Shown piece after piece: positions 33,840 to 45,111 of a DNA stretch of 55,819 nt. The DNA is taken from the NCBI GenBank assembly GCA_037176905.1, contig JBBBWG010026358.1, forward strand, positions 15,825 to 71,643, read 5' to 3'. The notes under the pieces are model-generated. The model was given only the letters and a program-made list of their open reading frames with translations, ran no database searches and was not told the DNA's origin. The number at the start of each line of letters is the position of its first letter. Position 1 is the first letter of the stretch. The translations under genes were made by a program, and so were the position numbers. The DNA comes from Azolla pinnata. Taxonomy: Eukaryota; Streptophyta; Polypodiopsida; Salviniales; Salviniaceae.

Positions 33840-34385
33840 AGCTTAAAACCCTAAACCCTAAACCGGTTGGAGCTTAATCAGGATCGGATTAGGGTTAATG
33901 AGCCTAGAAATAGTTGGATATTTCAAGCTTCGGAGACTGGTCTAGGGTTAGTTAGCCAGAGTTGTGGGTCCGAGTTTTCGTAGACTGGTCCATATCCAGA
34001 GGAGGAAGAAGAAGAAGAAGAAGAAGAAGAAGAAGACCTAGACCTAGCCTGTTACAGGTGTCTGCAAGTAAGCTATGGAAAGATTCAAGATTCCCTCTTC
34101 CGGATAATGTAGGCCAACACATTCGGATAGGAAGCCCATCTCTCTTTCGCTGTGCTTTTGCCCATTTTGCTTTTTCTCTTTCTCTGCAGCAGGCCTTCTT
34201 TGTTGCAAGAGACAGGGAGTTGGGAACATCCATCTCTCAACGCCCTTCCCCAAGCAGTGTGCAAAGCGCGCAAAAGCAAAGGAAGCCCAGCTTTGTTCCG
34301 CAGGAGCTGCCCGATTAGATGCATTTTGGGACCCTCGATAGAAGCATCAGCGGATCTGTAATATACTTGGCTCGGTCTTCTTCTC
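33840..34385 (+). promoter_or_regulatory. PHT2;1 upstream region with a telomere-type tract
   Basis: AAAACCCTAAACCCTAAACC (33846-33865) is a telo-box-like tract; GAA run about 34004-34034. The 34140-34380 part is likely 5' UTR. Confidence 0.45.
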
Positions 34386-37300
34386 ATGGAGGCTTCTCAG
34401 GGAAATTTCCTCACGAGAAAGCAAATCCTAAACCTCGGGGGAAGGAAAGAGCTCCATTCCTATGATGTGGTGGTGGGCACGATGAGATCGTGGGCACTCA
34501 TCAGTAACAACAGGTATATGGGTATAATCTGTAGGAACAGGTACATCAAGGAGCCAGATGAATGTAAGGGGAATCGAAGCCTTTGCTTGTGTTCGTATGG
34601 GCTGAAAGGAAGGTCAGGAGAGCATCTATGGCATCCAGGGCCGAGAAGCTTTGGTAAATTCCATCAGGCTGTATCAGCCCTATCGTCCTTTGCTGATGCT
34701 AATGAGGACAGGCTGAACGAAAATGGTGGGGAAAAAGATGTGAAGTATTACATGGACAATGTCTCTCTTGTGAATGGACATGCTAAAGAGTCTACTGATG
34801 CGAACAGGGGAAAGAGCTCGAGCATTGGTGGCATGGCTGAAGCTTTCAATATCTCTCCGCAGACTGCGTTTGGAATCACGGCTCTGGTTTCGTTGGCAGC
34901 CCTAACGCTGCCGCTTATGATGAGCTCTGTGACCAATGCAGTGGGCATGAGAATGAAAGTGCTTTCTTATGCAACATTGCTGTGTGGGTTTTACATGGCA
35001 TGGAATATAGGAGCAAACGATGTGGCAAATGCAATGGGAACTTCGGTTGGCTCTGGAGCCCTCTCCCTCAGGCAAGCTGTTCTGATCGCAGCTGGGTTGG
35101 AATTTGGTGGAGCTTTCTTGGTTGGCTCCCATGTCTCCCATACGATGCAGAACGGTATCTTGGTGGCTGACGTATTCAATGGGAAGAATACCCTCTTGTT
35201 CTCGGGTATGCTCTCTTCCCTCGCAGCTGCTGGCACCTGGTTACAAGTAAGTTTTAATCTTTAGAAATCTAGTTATTTGTGTGAGAAATATATGGACATT
35301 GCACGAGTATATACATGATGATGTGTATTGAATCAGGGCTAAGACATTCGAGCTACATATATGATTATGTATATTGAATCAGGGCTAAAAGATTTGAGTT
35401 ATACACATGATTGTAACCTTTTGAGCCATATACATGATTAGGCTAGAATATTGGAGCTATATACCGGATTATGCCCTTCTAGTTTTATGCATGATTATGT
35501 GTACATTGAATCATGGCTAAAACATTTGAAATGTATACATGTTTGTGCCTTTGAGTTAGATACATGATTATTTGCATTTCTGAAATGTTGGGTTTCGGCC
35601 GGTTTGATTGAACCAGTCTAAATTAGGAATTTGAACTATAAAAGAGAGACTTTTGGGTAAATATGAAAGGCATTGTAATCGTGTTTAAAAGGGTCTATCA
35701 ATCTAGCTGTCTGTTGATATATGTGATCTATGTCCTTCATATTTGATATTTGCAGGAGACCACAAATGACTATAGATAGAATGTAATAAAAAACTTAATT
35801 ACTACGGATTGATGTCATGTAGATAAGAAAACACGGTGAATGCAGGCACGGAACCTTGTAAAACATGAATGGTAAGAATGGGAATGGAACTAAGCATCAT
35901 GTCTTCAAATGAAACATATACATATGAGACTGAGACAATGGGGGAAATCATCAACCATGTCACAGGGAACTTGTTAGAGCATCAATTGACCCTCTTCCCC
36001 CTTCATTGTGATAAATGGAGGGCTGGTTTGAAAGTTTATGCACTAACGGGTTCGTTTTAGCATCCTTAATGTAACCTAAGCTAGAAAGCTTATTTCAATA
36101 AATCACTTCAAGCTGTATTTGTGTAGTTGCTCGTTTAGGTCTCCATGAGCTTGTAGTTCCACTGTATCATGCATCTATTGCGATCATTCGTTGGTTCTCA
36201 CCCTCATCTATCCTAGGATGAATGTTTAACAAAATTGTGTGCTAGGTTCAATAGAGAACAACTTTCATGATCCTAATCGTAGACCGAGCACCATAATGAA
36301 AGTAGATTGGAAGCGTGGAAGTTTGGCAACATGTGTTTGTGTTGATAGTTTCAGGTGTGGTGGTGTGACATAAATATTCACATTTTTGTCCCCTCTTCTC
36401 ACTTGCTAATGCAGCTAACTCATTCTTTTCTACCTATATGCCATTTTCGACAAAGCTTAATTGCAGTATTTTAACTTACATAATATGGTTTCTCCACTAA
36501 GAATTATTCTGGTCTCCTGTTTTGATAAAAAGGTCTTTCACCCTGCAGCTTGTTTCATGAATCTTCATAGAGCATATATAATGATTGAAATCACTACCTT
36601 ATAACGTAGATGTTTTATAATGCCAACCACCACAACAGGATTCATTTCTATCTCATTTTGACAGTAAAAGCTGATACTTGGTGAAGTTTAGCTGTTCACT
36701 ATCCACAAAGTGTGCCAGGGTTGTGTAGCAAACCATGAGAATTTGAAAGGACTTTCTCACGTGTACTGAATTCATCTATAAGGAACATATGCAGATACCC
36801 TTAAAAAAACCCAAAAGAAACCATGCATTTCAACAGTCCAGGACATTCATCATGCCAAAAGTTCTCTGTGGAACAGTAAAATAGTCTTAATTTCGTCATA
36901 TTTAGGTTCTAAAAAGATGATACCAACATCCTCCCTGTCCTATGGCTTCTTTATTAGCATGCTGGTCTTAGACTTTTAACGTCAATTCTTCCAAATATGT
37001 TGGGTCTTCCTTCTTCTTCACAGATGAACAGTCGGATCTGCCCGGTTCCTCATCAAGCTTTCTCTCTTATTTGCTATGGCAACCCAGTTCCTCATCAAAC
37101 TTTGTCTCTTGTACTCGATATGGTTCTTAATTTTGTTTAGCATCATTCTTCACAATCTATGGTTGATTTTTCTTGATTACCGCTGTCCTGGATTTCTTGA
37201 TGTTCTCACTTTCCAACGAACTGCTCTATGTCTGATGATATGGTTTGGCAACACTCTGATTAATTTTTTTGTGGCTTTTGGCTACAATGTGCGTGTATTT

Positions 37301-39048
37301 CTGCATCTGTACCTCTATTTCCAACTGTCAGACAATCATCTTGCCCTATGCTGTTTTCCTTTGACCAAGATTAGGGTCTTTTGGTTTCCTTGCATCCTCG
37401 GATTTTCAAAGAATTTAAATTTGAAGCCATATGAGTTGCTTCTTAGACGTATCCTACCAGCCAAAAAATTAAAAACATTTAGGCTCTCAGTCGTTCTAGT
37501 TTACTGTGTACTTTTTATCTGTTTTTTCTCGGCACAACAGCAGCTCCCATCCCACCAGTGATTATGGAAGTTCGCCAAATTAACTGTTTTTTAGGTCATG
37601 CCTCTTTTTGGTTCAAGCACATAATGTGGCGTTTTGTCTAAGATCCAACTCTCTGCAACTGAAGAGAACATGGATTTTGTTTTAGTTTGATCCCCTACAT
37701 GTCTTCAGTCTTTTAGGATCAAACTTTGGCACCTTTGCTTGAGCTCCAATCACTTACCTACTTTGCGCATCTCATCTGTGCCTTTTGCACAATGGAATAA
37801 AATACATAATCCATCTGGAGAAAAAGCTGGAAGTCATGCTTACTATTCTTCGTTGTTGTATAGGTTGCCTCCTACTTTGGATGGCCCGTCTCTACAACAC
37901 ATTGTATCATTGGTGCTTTGGTTGGGTTCGGGCTGATCTACGGTGGAACTGGGGCCATTTACTGGAGCTCCTTAGCAAGAGTAGTGTCCTCATGGATCAT
38001 ATCACCTCTTATGGGTGCTATCATGTCCTTCACTGTCTACAAGCTCATTAGGAAGGTAAAATATGACATCTCCGGATTTCACTTACTTTCTTGTCTGTTT
38101 TCATCCAATCTGATGTTTTCTTTTTTCTTATAAACATGTACCATATGTTGGGCACAAAACTCAAAGGATGGCTTTTTTTTCTTAAATTAACCAGAGTCAT
38201 ATATTGCGAAACTTTAGTTTGTGTATAGTGCTCCGAACCCAGGACAAGCAGCAGTCACCGCGGCTCCTCTGGCAGTATTTGTGGGGGTTGTAGCTTTCTC
38301 TTTGACAGCCTTCCCGATGAGCGGAAACCTCATCTTTGTCACAGGGGGAGCTCTAGCGTGCGGATTACTGGGAGCCTTCTGTGTGCACGCAGTCATCAAG
38401 CAGCAGTTTGGGAACCTGTTGGGCGAGTATTGCGAGATACCGAGCGAGGAGAAGGAGACGGGAGGAGTCGGGGGGCTCTTGAGCCTGCTCGAAGATGTGG
38501 GGGGTCCGATCGGATCGCAGCTCAGAGTCGTGTATGGCGTGTTTGGCTACCTGCAAGTGCTATCAGCTTGCTTCATGTCATTTGCTCACGGTGCGAATGA
38601 TGTGGCGAATGCGATCGGCCCGATATCTGCAGCCTTGTCAACACTACAGGGATCGGGGGGGATTGGCAATGCAGCTGCTGCATTACCTGCAGATATACTG
38701 GCATGGGGCGGGTTCGGGATCGTGGCAGGGCTACTTGTGTGGGGCTACAGAGTGATCAAGACGATCGGGAAGAAGATCACCGAGCTCACGCCCACAAGAG
38801 GGTTTGCAGCTGAGTTTGCAGCTGCCACCGTCGTGGTGGTTTCATCGAGGCTTGGCTTGCCCATCTCTGCAACTCACACTCTGGTGGGTGCTGTCATGGG
38901 AGTTGGTTTTGCTCGCGGGCTCGACAGTGTCCGCACAGAGACTGTGCGCGAAATCGCAGCTTCCTGGATCATCACCATCCCCGCCGGTGCTCTCCTGTCG
39001 GTCCTCTACACTTCCTTCCTGATCAGGCTCATCTCTGGTGGAATCTGA
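34386..39048 (+). CDS. PHT2;1: Chloroplast inorganic phosphate transporter PHT2;1 (PiT family)
   Basis: Low-affinity Pi carrier of the plastid inner envelope in angiosperms, member of the PiT (SLC20) family. Exons 34386-35246, 37864-38055 and 38218-39048 give 627 aa, against about 587 in Arabidopsis. The N-terminal 150 or so residues are Ser/Asn-rich and family-variable, as expected for a plastid transit region. Two inverted PiT halves carry the signature GANDVANA at 209-216 (with MGTSVGSGALSLRQAVLIAA) and 476-483 (with IGPISAALSTLQG). Other blocks: YFGWPVSTTHCIIGALVGFG, YSAPNPGQAAVTAAPLAVF, RVVYGVFGYLQVLSACFMSF and KKITELTPTRGFAAEFAA, then LPISATHTLVGAVMGVGFAR. About twelve membrane spans are expected. 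It ends ISGGI; the codons around the stop seed a downstream tandem repeat. The start is the first ATG of an uninterrupted frame. Confidence 0.95.
35300..35580 (+). repeat. Diverged minisatellite in PHT2;1 intron 1
   Basis: About five loose copies of ATACATGATTATGTGTATTG, AATCAGGGCTAAnAcATTTGAG or variants. The rest of this 2.6-kb intron (to 37863) holds no gene I recognise. Confidence 0.75.
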
Positions 39049-39560
39049 TTCTTCCTCTGCTTAAGAAATTCATTTGTTTACCAATCCTAGCTAACTTCAT
39101 GGAAACACCAACAGCAAGCTCATAATCTGTGGAATTTCCGTTAAGATCGTTGAATCCCAAAATTTGTTTCTCTGTGGTTTGAAGTGGAAAACATCTGGAA
39201 TTATTGGCTGGTCTCTGGTGGAATTTGATTCCTCTTCTTGCTTAAGAAGTCCATCTGTTACCGATCCTAGCTAACTTCATGGAAACACCAAAAGCTCATC
39301 ATCCGTGTAATTTCCGTTAATATTGTTGAAATCCCAAAATTTGTTTCGGTGTGGTTTGAAGTGGAAATATGGAATCATTGGCTGATCTCTGGTGGGATTT
39401 GATCCCAAAAAACCACACTGTTTTTTCTTCTTTCTGCTTAAGAAGCTCATACCAATCCGAGTTAACTTCATGGAGGCACCCTGAAGCAGTCCGTCTCATA
39501 ATCTGTGTGTAATATCCGTTAAAATCGTCGAATCCCAAGATTTGTCTCTGTGGTTTTGAA
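39028..39560 (+). repeat. About 175-bp tandem repeat spanning the PHT2;1 stop codon and 3' UTR
   Basis: Three copies start near 39032, 39211 and 39385 with TCTCTGGTGGAATnTGATT, then CTTAAGAAnTCCAT, CTAACTTCATGGAAACACC and CCCAAAATTTGTTTC. The first copy contains the real end of the CDS (S-G-G-I-stop); the later copies repeat those codons in the 3' flank. The second and third have drifted. Confidence 0.85.
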
Positions 39561-40566
39561 GTGTAAATATGGAATTATTATTTGACTGGAGCATCTCTGA
39601 TGTATGTGAAGGGCAAGTAGCTTTCTGAAGGATACGTTCCATGCTTATAAGACCTGTTCAACGTGAGTGAAAGGAACGTGTGTATCATAGTAGAGTCACA
39701 ATCAACACATTGTGTGTAATGAGCAATAATGTTTTGGTATTTCCAATGCAGAAACAGCATTCCTTGCAACAATCGGAAGCTCACTCTTTTGAATTCCTGA
39801 TGGCAACATATTTTCAGAAAGAGTATCACAGTGTCTAGGTCAATGAACGAGTTTATTGCAAATGAACTGAATACGTAACTTGTATTTGAAGCGAGGAAGA
39901 AGCTATTTGCCCAACGCTTTTACATTGTTCCAGACAATCTCTATAGCAAATGAATAGGAACTCTTCTAGGAAGGAGGTTTCTGATGGACTCTGATTATGT
40001 ATCCGGTAGTTTTGAGGAGTACATTCATACGAAAACAATGAAATGACCAGAGCATATGCAAAATTCTTCATACGCACATTCAAGAGAAACCATTTCTCTT
40101 CAATGCAAACAAATCTCTCGTCTACTCAACTTCCAATACATACAATTTCTTAGGAAAGCATATCAATGTACGTACCAATCAAATAACCTTCTTAAACAAA
40201 TGAATGAACATAGAAAGGGATTCGTCGTTCAGACAAGCAAAGACTCCAGGGCATGCATAAAAACTTTCATAGAAGAGGAACCATCCATTCTTGGCCAGCT
40301 TTCTGGTGGTAGATAAGACTGATCAAAATTAAATCAATAGCATTGTCATCCTTCAAATTGTACAAAGTAGAGTAACACCAAAACTAGTCCATTATATCGG
40401 AACACTAAAAAAGATAGAAAAGACACAAAATTGGATAACTTAGGATTGCACTTCCATTTCAGAAGCATACCTGCAAATTAACAAACCAATAAAGAATTAC
40501 GCAGAGGTCTAGAAGTAAAACTTAAAAATTACAATTATGATAGTCTCTTACATTTCCACCTATCTT
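39561..40566. other. Convergent intergenic region between PHT2;1 and RPS30
   Basis: AT-rich; would contain both 3' UTRs. A GCAG/GTATGC donor-like site on the minus strand near 40470 hints at a 3' UTR intron of RPS30. No other gene seen. Confidence 0.45.
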
Positions 40567-41714
40567 CTACTTCTCTGAAGAGTTTGGGCCTCTCTTCTTT
40601 CCAAACCCAACAACTGGAAAAATAGACACAAATAATGCTCAGTAAAGGCAAAGGATTTTTTAAGTTAAGACAGGCACAGAACAGAACATCAGATGCTTTG
40701 CTTTACAAAAGGTCATCTACGGTTATTGAGACACAAAACCAGAACCGTTCATGTCATTAAGGAAGCATTCCTTTATAGCATGAATGGTCCATATCTTCCA
40801 AATACAAACTTCCAGGTATCCATTTTGAGTAGCATCCCGATTCAATGCGCGTTTGATTTTCAATAATAATTTGCTTCTTTAAGCAAATACTGTAATCCTT
40901 CAAAACGATTATACTCTGGAGGAATTCATTGTAACATAAACAAAGAGATTATACCTGAAAAAATGCTTCCTTATCACCTTATTATGAGGCTTCTGCGAAA
41001 TGATAACTCCCATTTTATCCCATATACTTCGTATCTATCTCGCGGATACGTTTAGACATGCCTTCTTGACAACATCCCGATTCCTTAATCAAATTCTACT
41101 TAAATCGTTTTTCAGAAGAATGCATACTTGTAAAAATCTATCAGCTAAAGAAGTTCGCTACAATCAGGAAAAGATTACTATGATGAATTCTTGAGTATTC
41201 GCAATCAATCGACCACAATTAAATCTCATTACGGAGGAAATCCTTCAGCTACTTAAAAAGACCACAAATACTAAGCCAGCACATTTCCATGTAAAACATA
41301 CAATAACTGAAGCAGAACACACGTCCTCAAAATAATCACCGGCTACATATGACTTCACTTGCCTATGAATTCAAACATAGGCACAAAAAGAGCTAATTTT
41401 CCCTACCTGCGGTGACGAATCGACGATTATACTGGATTCTTTTGTACGCACGACCCTTCGGACGCTTCTTCTTCTCTTGCTTCGCGACTTTAGGCGTCTG
41501 CCCTCGCACCTTCCCAGCACGGGCTAGAGATCCATGAACTTTCCCTGCGAAAGACGAAAGGAACAAAGGGAAGACAAAAGACAAAGATAAAAAAGGGGGG
41601 GAATGAGAGGTGCGCGAGAAGAACACAAGACAGCGAAAAGGAAAAAACAGAAGGTATGACAGGTAAGGAATTGTGTGCAGAGGAAAGGAAGGAGCAGGAG
41701 GAGGACTCACCCAT
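40567..41714 (-). CDS. RPS30: 40S ribosomal protein S30 (eS30)
   Basis: Small-subunit ribosomal protein, cytosolic translation. Minus-strand exons 41714-41711 (ATGG), 41544-41407 and 40613-40567 give 189 nt, 62 aa, the usual plant length. Reads [62 protein letters not shown], all strongly conserved. It is a stand-alone S30 without the N-terminal ubiquitin-like FUBI part found in animals, as is normal for plants. The start codon exon carries only four coding bases. A telo-box-like AAAACCCTAA lies about 125 bases upstream in the 5' leader, which is rich in CTTCTTCTT on the coding strand; both fit a plant ribosomal protein gene. Confidence 0.95.
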
Positions 41715-41719
41715 GGCGA

Positions 41720-41960
41720 TGAGAGCTCGACAGTCGTCGATCGAGAAGAAGCAGAAGCAGAAGCAGAAACAGAAGAAGAAGAAGAAGAAGAAGAAGCGGA
41801 AGAAGAAGAAAACGAAGAAGAAGACGAAGAAGAAAGGAATTAGGGTTTTCGAGCTTCTTCTTTTGGGCAGGTGTGAAACCGGCCTCTTCTTGGGCGTTCT
41901 CTTTGTTTTGGCCAAGTGTGAACCGTCTGTGGTTACTGACATTGAGATTCCACTCTGAAA
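41720..41960 (-). promoter_or_regulatory. RPS30 leader/promoter with telo-box and pyrimidine tract
   Basis: On the minus strand: AAAACCCTAATTCC (about 41836-41849), followed toward the ATG by long CTTCTTCTT and CTTCTGCTTCTG runs (41745-41835). Telo boxes near the start of transcription are well known in plant ribosomal protein genes. Confidence 0.6.
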
Positions 41961-41999
41961 TTCAATTGGTCTGGATTGAACCCAAACTGGCCATTACGT

Positions 42000-42076
42000 A
42001 GATCATAATCATAATCATAATCATAATCATAATCATAATCATAATCATTATCATAATCATCATCATAATCATAATA
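42000..42076 (+). repeat. ATAATC microsatellite
   Basis: About 12 units of ATAATC with small variants. Confidence 0.95.
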
Positions 42077-43784
42077 GAACCCGCGATTTCTCTAGGTTCT
42101 GTTTCGTTCTGAAGTTTATCGGATGTTGGCTACAGTGTTCGCCCACTATTGATATGAATGCTGCATTAGGCTTGCTTGTCGAATGTGGAAGCAGAGAATC
42201 AAAGAGATGCGAGACGCTTGGTATTTGTAGGTGCTCAGCATCACGAAGCAAATATTTGGAAAATCGGACAATGTCGGTTGCCTCGCCCGAGAGCTTTGAT
42301 TGGACTGCAACGGAAGACACGATTACGCTGCAGAGCAGATCGCGGTTCCAGGCACAGAGCAAATTCGTGTCGTCTCCAGGGCTTTGAAAATCCTGCCTGT
42401 TTTTAGGGGTAGCCTCGAGATATCGAGAAATTCAAGCGACAGTCGATACAGGGAGCACCTCGTCGACAGATGAAGCGGTAGCTATTCGAGAAGCCATAAA
42501 ACTCCGGTTGAAACAATACAAAAGACGATATGCCGATTCTCGAGAGCTTATGAGAGGCGAGACCCTTTCGCTCGAAGATGAACCAGATCTCTCGAGTCGA
42601 AGCAACAACAATCCACATTTAGTTAGGGTTTCTTTTGGGTTCCCTTCCTCGGAACCTAACAAGATTGTCAGCAGTGGTTGGTGTATCTCAATGTCGTTAC
42701 ATACGTAGCATACCGTACACGTACAGTACATACGCCGTGGATCGTCGTTTTTATCGAAGTCCTACCGTGGCCTAACTTTCGATCCTCGGTCGACGCCAAT
42801 AAATGAAGCGAAGCGACCACATACCGCTTGACAAATTAGATCAACGAGCGTGTCATTGGGCGTTTACAGCGGCCTAATCCGTGATTCGCTTCCGAAACCT
42901 TTGGAAAAGTTATAAGATTCATGGGTGATTTCGACAAAGTACCGGCCGGCGTTAAACCCCGATCCAACCAATCTCACATATTTCAATATCGTGAATATTA
43001 ATTATCTTTGGGTCCTATGGTGGTTGCAAGATGGTAGATATAGTATATGTAGGAATCGCTACGTACATATACATACACATGCATGCATTGCATACATGCA
43101 TACATACATACATACGCACATATACACATGCATGCATACATACATACACACATACATATGCATTAAGTTCAATGAATGAGGATCACAAGTTCATATTGAG
43201 CAAGTAGGACACGTGATCCTCAACCATAGAGATGGGGACACGTGGAACCGCTCCAGTAGAACTGAGGCAATTGGAAACTGTACGAACAAGGCCGAGCACC
43301 ATTGTGGTGACACTGTTGATAACGACGATATGTATTTCGAGACTTTGAACCCGATGGCGTGAAACAGTGCGCTTCGACAGACCCCGGTCAGTGGTGGGCG
43401 CGGCAACGTATGGGAAAGTAACATTTAATGGCGAGTGGAGAACCGTGGGGTTGCCATGTGGGGGAGAGCATAACACTGCGGAAGACTCTCGGCGATGCAG
43501 TGTGTGCTCGGAAGGGGTTCCTTGATCCCAACTACTGCTACTGCTACTGATCCTTCTTGCTGATCAGTCGGCATTCAGATGCATAACCATGACACAGCTC
43601 GATTTCAGATGTACAACGTTTTCCGCAGGTCAGACGAGGAGCATCTTGCGAGGTCTGGACTTGGCCCACGGGACAACATCTGCAGTTGCGTGTTTGCTTC
43701 CTGTTGGAAGATCGACACGGAAGGGTTTAAGTAGGAGTAATGACGGGTTTTAGGGTTTAGGAGTAATGACGGGTTTAGGGTTTG
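42077..43784. other. Intergenic, no gene seen
   Basis: Includes a TACATACGTAGCATACCGTA, CACGTACAGTACATACG cluster (about 42695-42735), a CATACATGCATACATACATA run (about 43065-43160), and two TTTAGGG-like patches (about 43745-43780: GGGTTTTAGGGTTTAGG and GACGGGTTTAGGGTTT). No coding family recognised. Confidence 0.5.
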
Positions 43785-44900
43785 ATCTCTCTACACTCTC
43801 TCTGCATGCACTCTCACATACTCTCTCTACACTTTCTCTACATAATCTCTCTACAACCACGCATTCGCTCTCTACAGTAACACGCACTCTCTCTACATAC
43901 ACTCTCTACAAGCACATGTGCCCTCTCCACATACTCTCTCTTCTCTACAGGCACACACTCTCTGCACATACTCTCTCTACAGGCACGCATGCGCACATAC
44001 TCTCTCTATAGGCACACATGCGCACATACTCTCTCTACAGGCACGCATGCGCACATACTCTCTCTACACGCCCGCGCGCGCATGCACATTCTCTCTCTAG
44101 TTTTTCAACGTCCTCTTGTCTCTCTGCATGCACACACTCTCTCCACATACTCTCTCTACAGGCGCACATACTCTCTCCGCATACTCTCTCTACATGCACG
44201 CATGCGCACATACTCTCTCCGCATACTCTCTCTACATGCACGCATGCGCACATACTCTCTCTACACGCCCGCGCGCGCATGCACATTCTCTCTCTAGTTT
44301 TTCAACGTCCTCTCGTCTCTCTGCATGCACATACGCTCTCTCCACATACTCTCTCTACAGGCGCACATACTCTCTCTACATACGCTCTCTGCAAGCGCAC
44401 ATACTCTCTCTACAGGGCACGCTCTCCCTACATACTCTCTCTGCAAGCACACATGCGCTCTCTACAAGCACACATACCCTCTCTGCAACCACACATACTC
44501 TCTCTACAAGCACACATGCGCTCTCCACAAGCACACATACTCTCTCTACAAGCACACATACTCTCTCTACAAGCACATGCGCTCTCTACAAGCACACATG
44601 CGCTCTCTACAAGCACACATCTTCTCTCTACACGCACACATGCGCTCTCCACAAGCACACATGCGCTCTCTACAGGCACACATGCGCTCTCTACAAGCAC
44701 GCATGCTCTCTCTACAGGCACACATGCGCTCTCTACAAGCACACATGCTCTCTCTACAGGCACACATGCGCTCTCTACAAGCACACATGCTCTCTCTACC
44801 GGCACGCTCTCTCTACCGGCACGCTCTCTTGCTACATACTCTCTCTGCATGCTCTCACATAGTCTCTACGCACATACTCTCTCTACATGGGCGACCACCG
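43785..44900 (+). repeat. 1.1-kb CTCTCTACA minisatellite upstream of the APRR2-like gene
   Basis: Units of 16-26 bp: CTCTCTACAnGCACACATGCG, CTCTCTACAGGCACAC and similar. A longer unit of about 185 bp beginning near GCATGCACATTCTCTCTCTA occurs at about 44087 and 44278. Units lack stops in several frames, so large open stretches (for example 44018-44935 +, 44116-44862 +, 44428-44850 -) arise without being genes. Confidence 0.95.
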
Positions 44901-45111
44901 ACATCCTCTCACTAGGTTTTCATTTAAAATATTAGTGTCACTCTCACTCACTCACGAGTCACTCTCTCTCTTCTCTCTCTTCTCTTCTCTCTTCTCTCTT
45001 CTCTCTCGCTCTTCTCTCTCCCGTGCCTCTGGCCAGACGCACACACAGGCTCTTCATCGCCATGGCGTCGCCTTCCCCCCTTCTTCTCCGACACTCGTGA
45101 CGCCTGCAGTC

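Noticed and set aside
37076-37561. 161-codon hydrophobic frame inside PHT2;1 intron 1
   Set aside because: T-rich intron sequence naturally encodes Phe/Leu/Ile. No family resemblance or supporting signals, and it lies between well-defined PHT2;1 exons.
42154-42708. Several 60-100-codon frames on both strands between RPS30 and the minisatellite
   Set aside because: Overlapping frames without motif, splice context or family resemblance.
44018-44935. Open frame of 305 codons with repeated LSTSTHA
   Set aside because: Produced by the CTCTCTACA minisatellite, which is open in several frames on both strands. No initiation context or family match.
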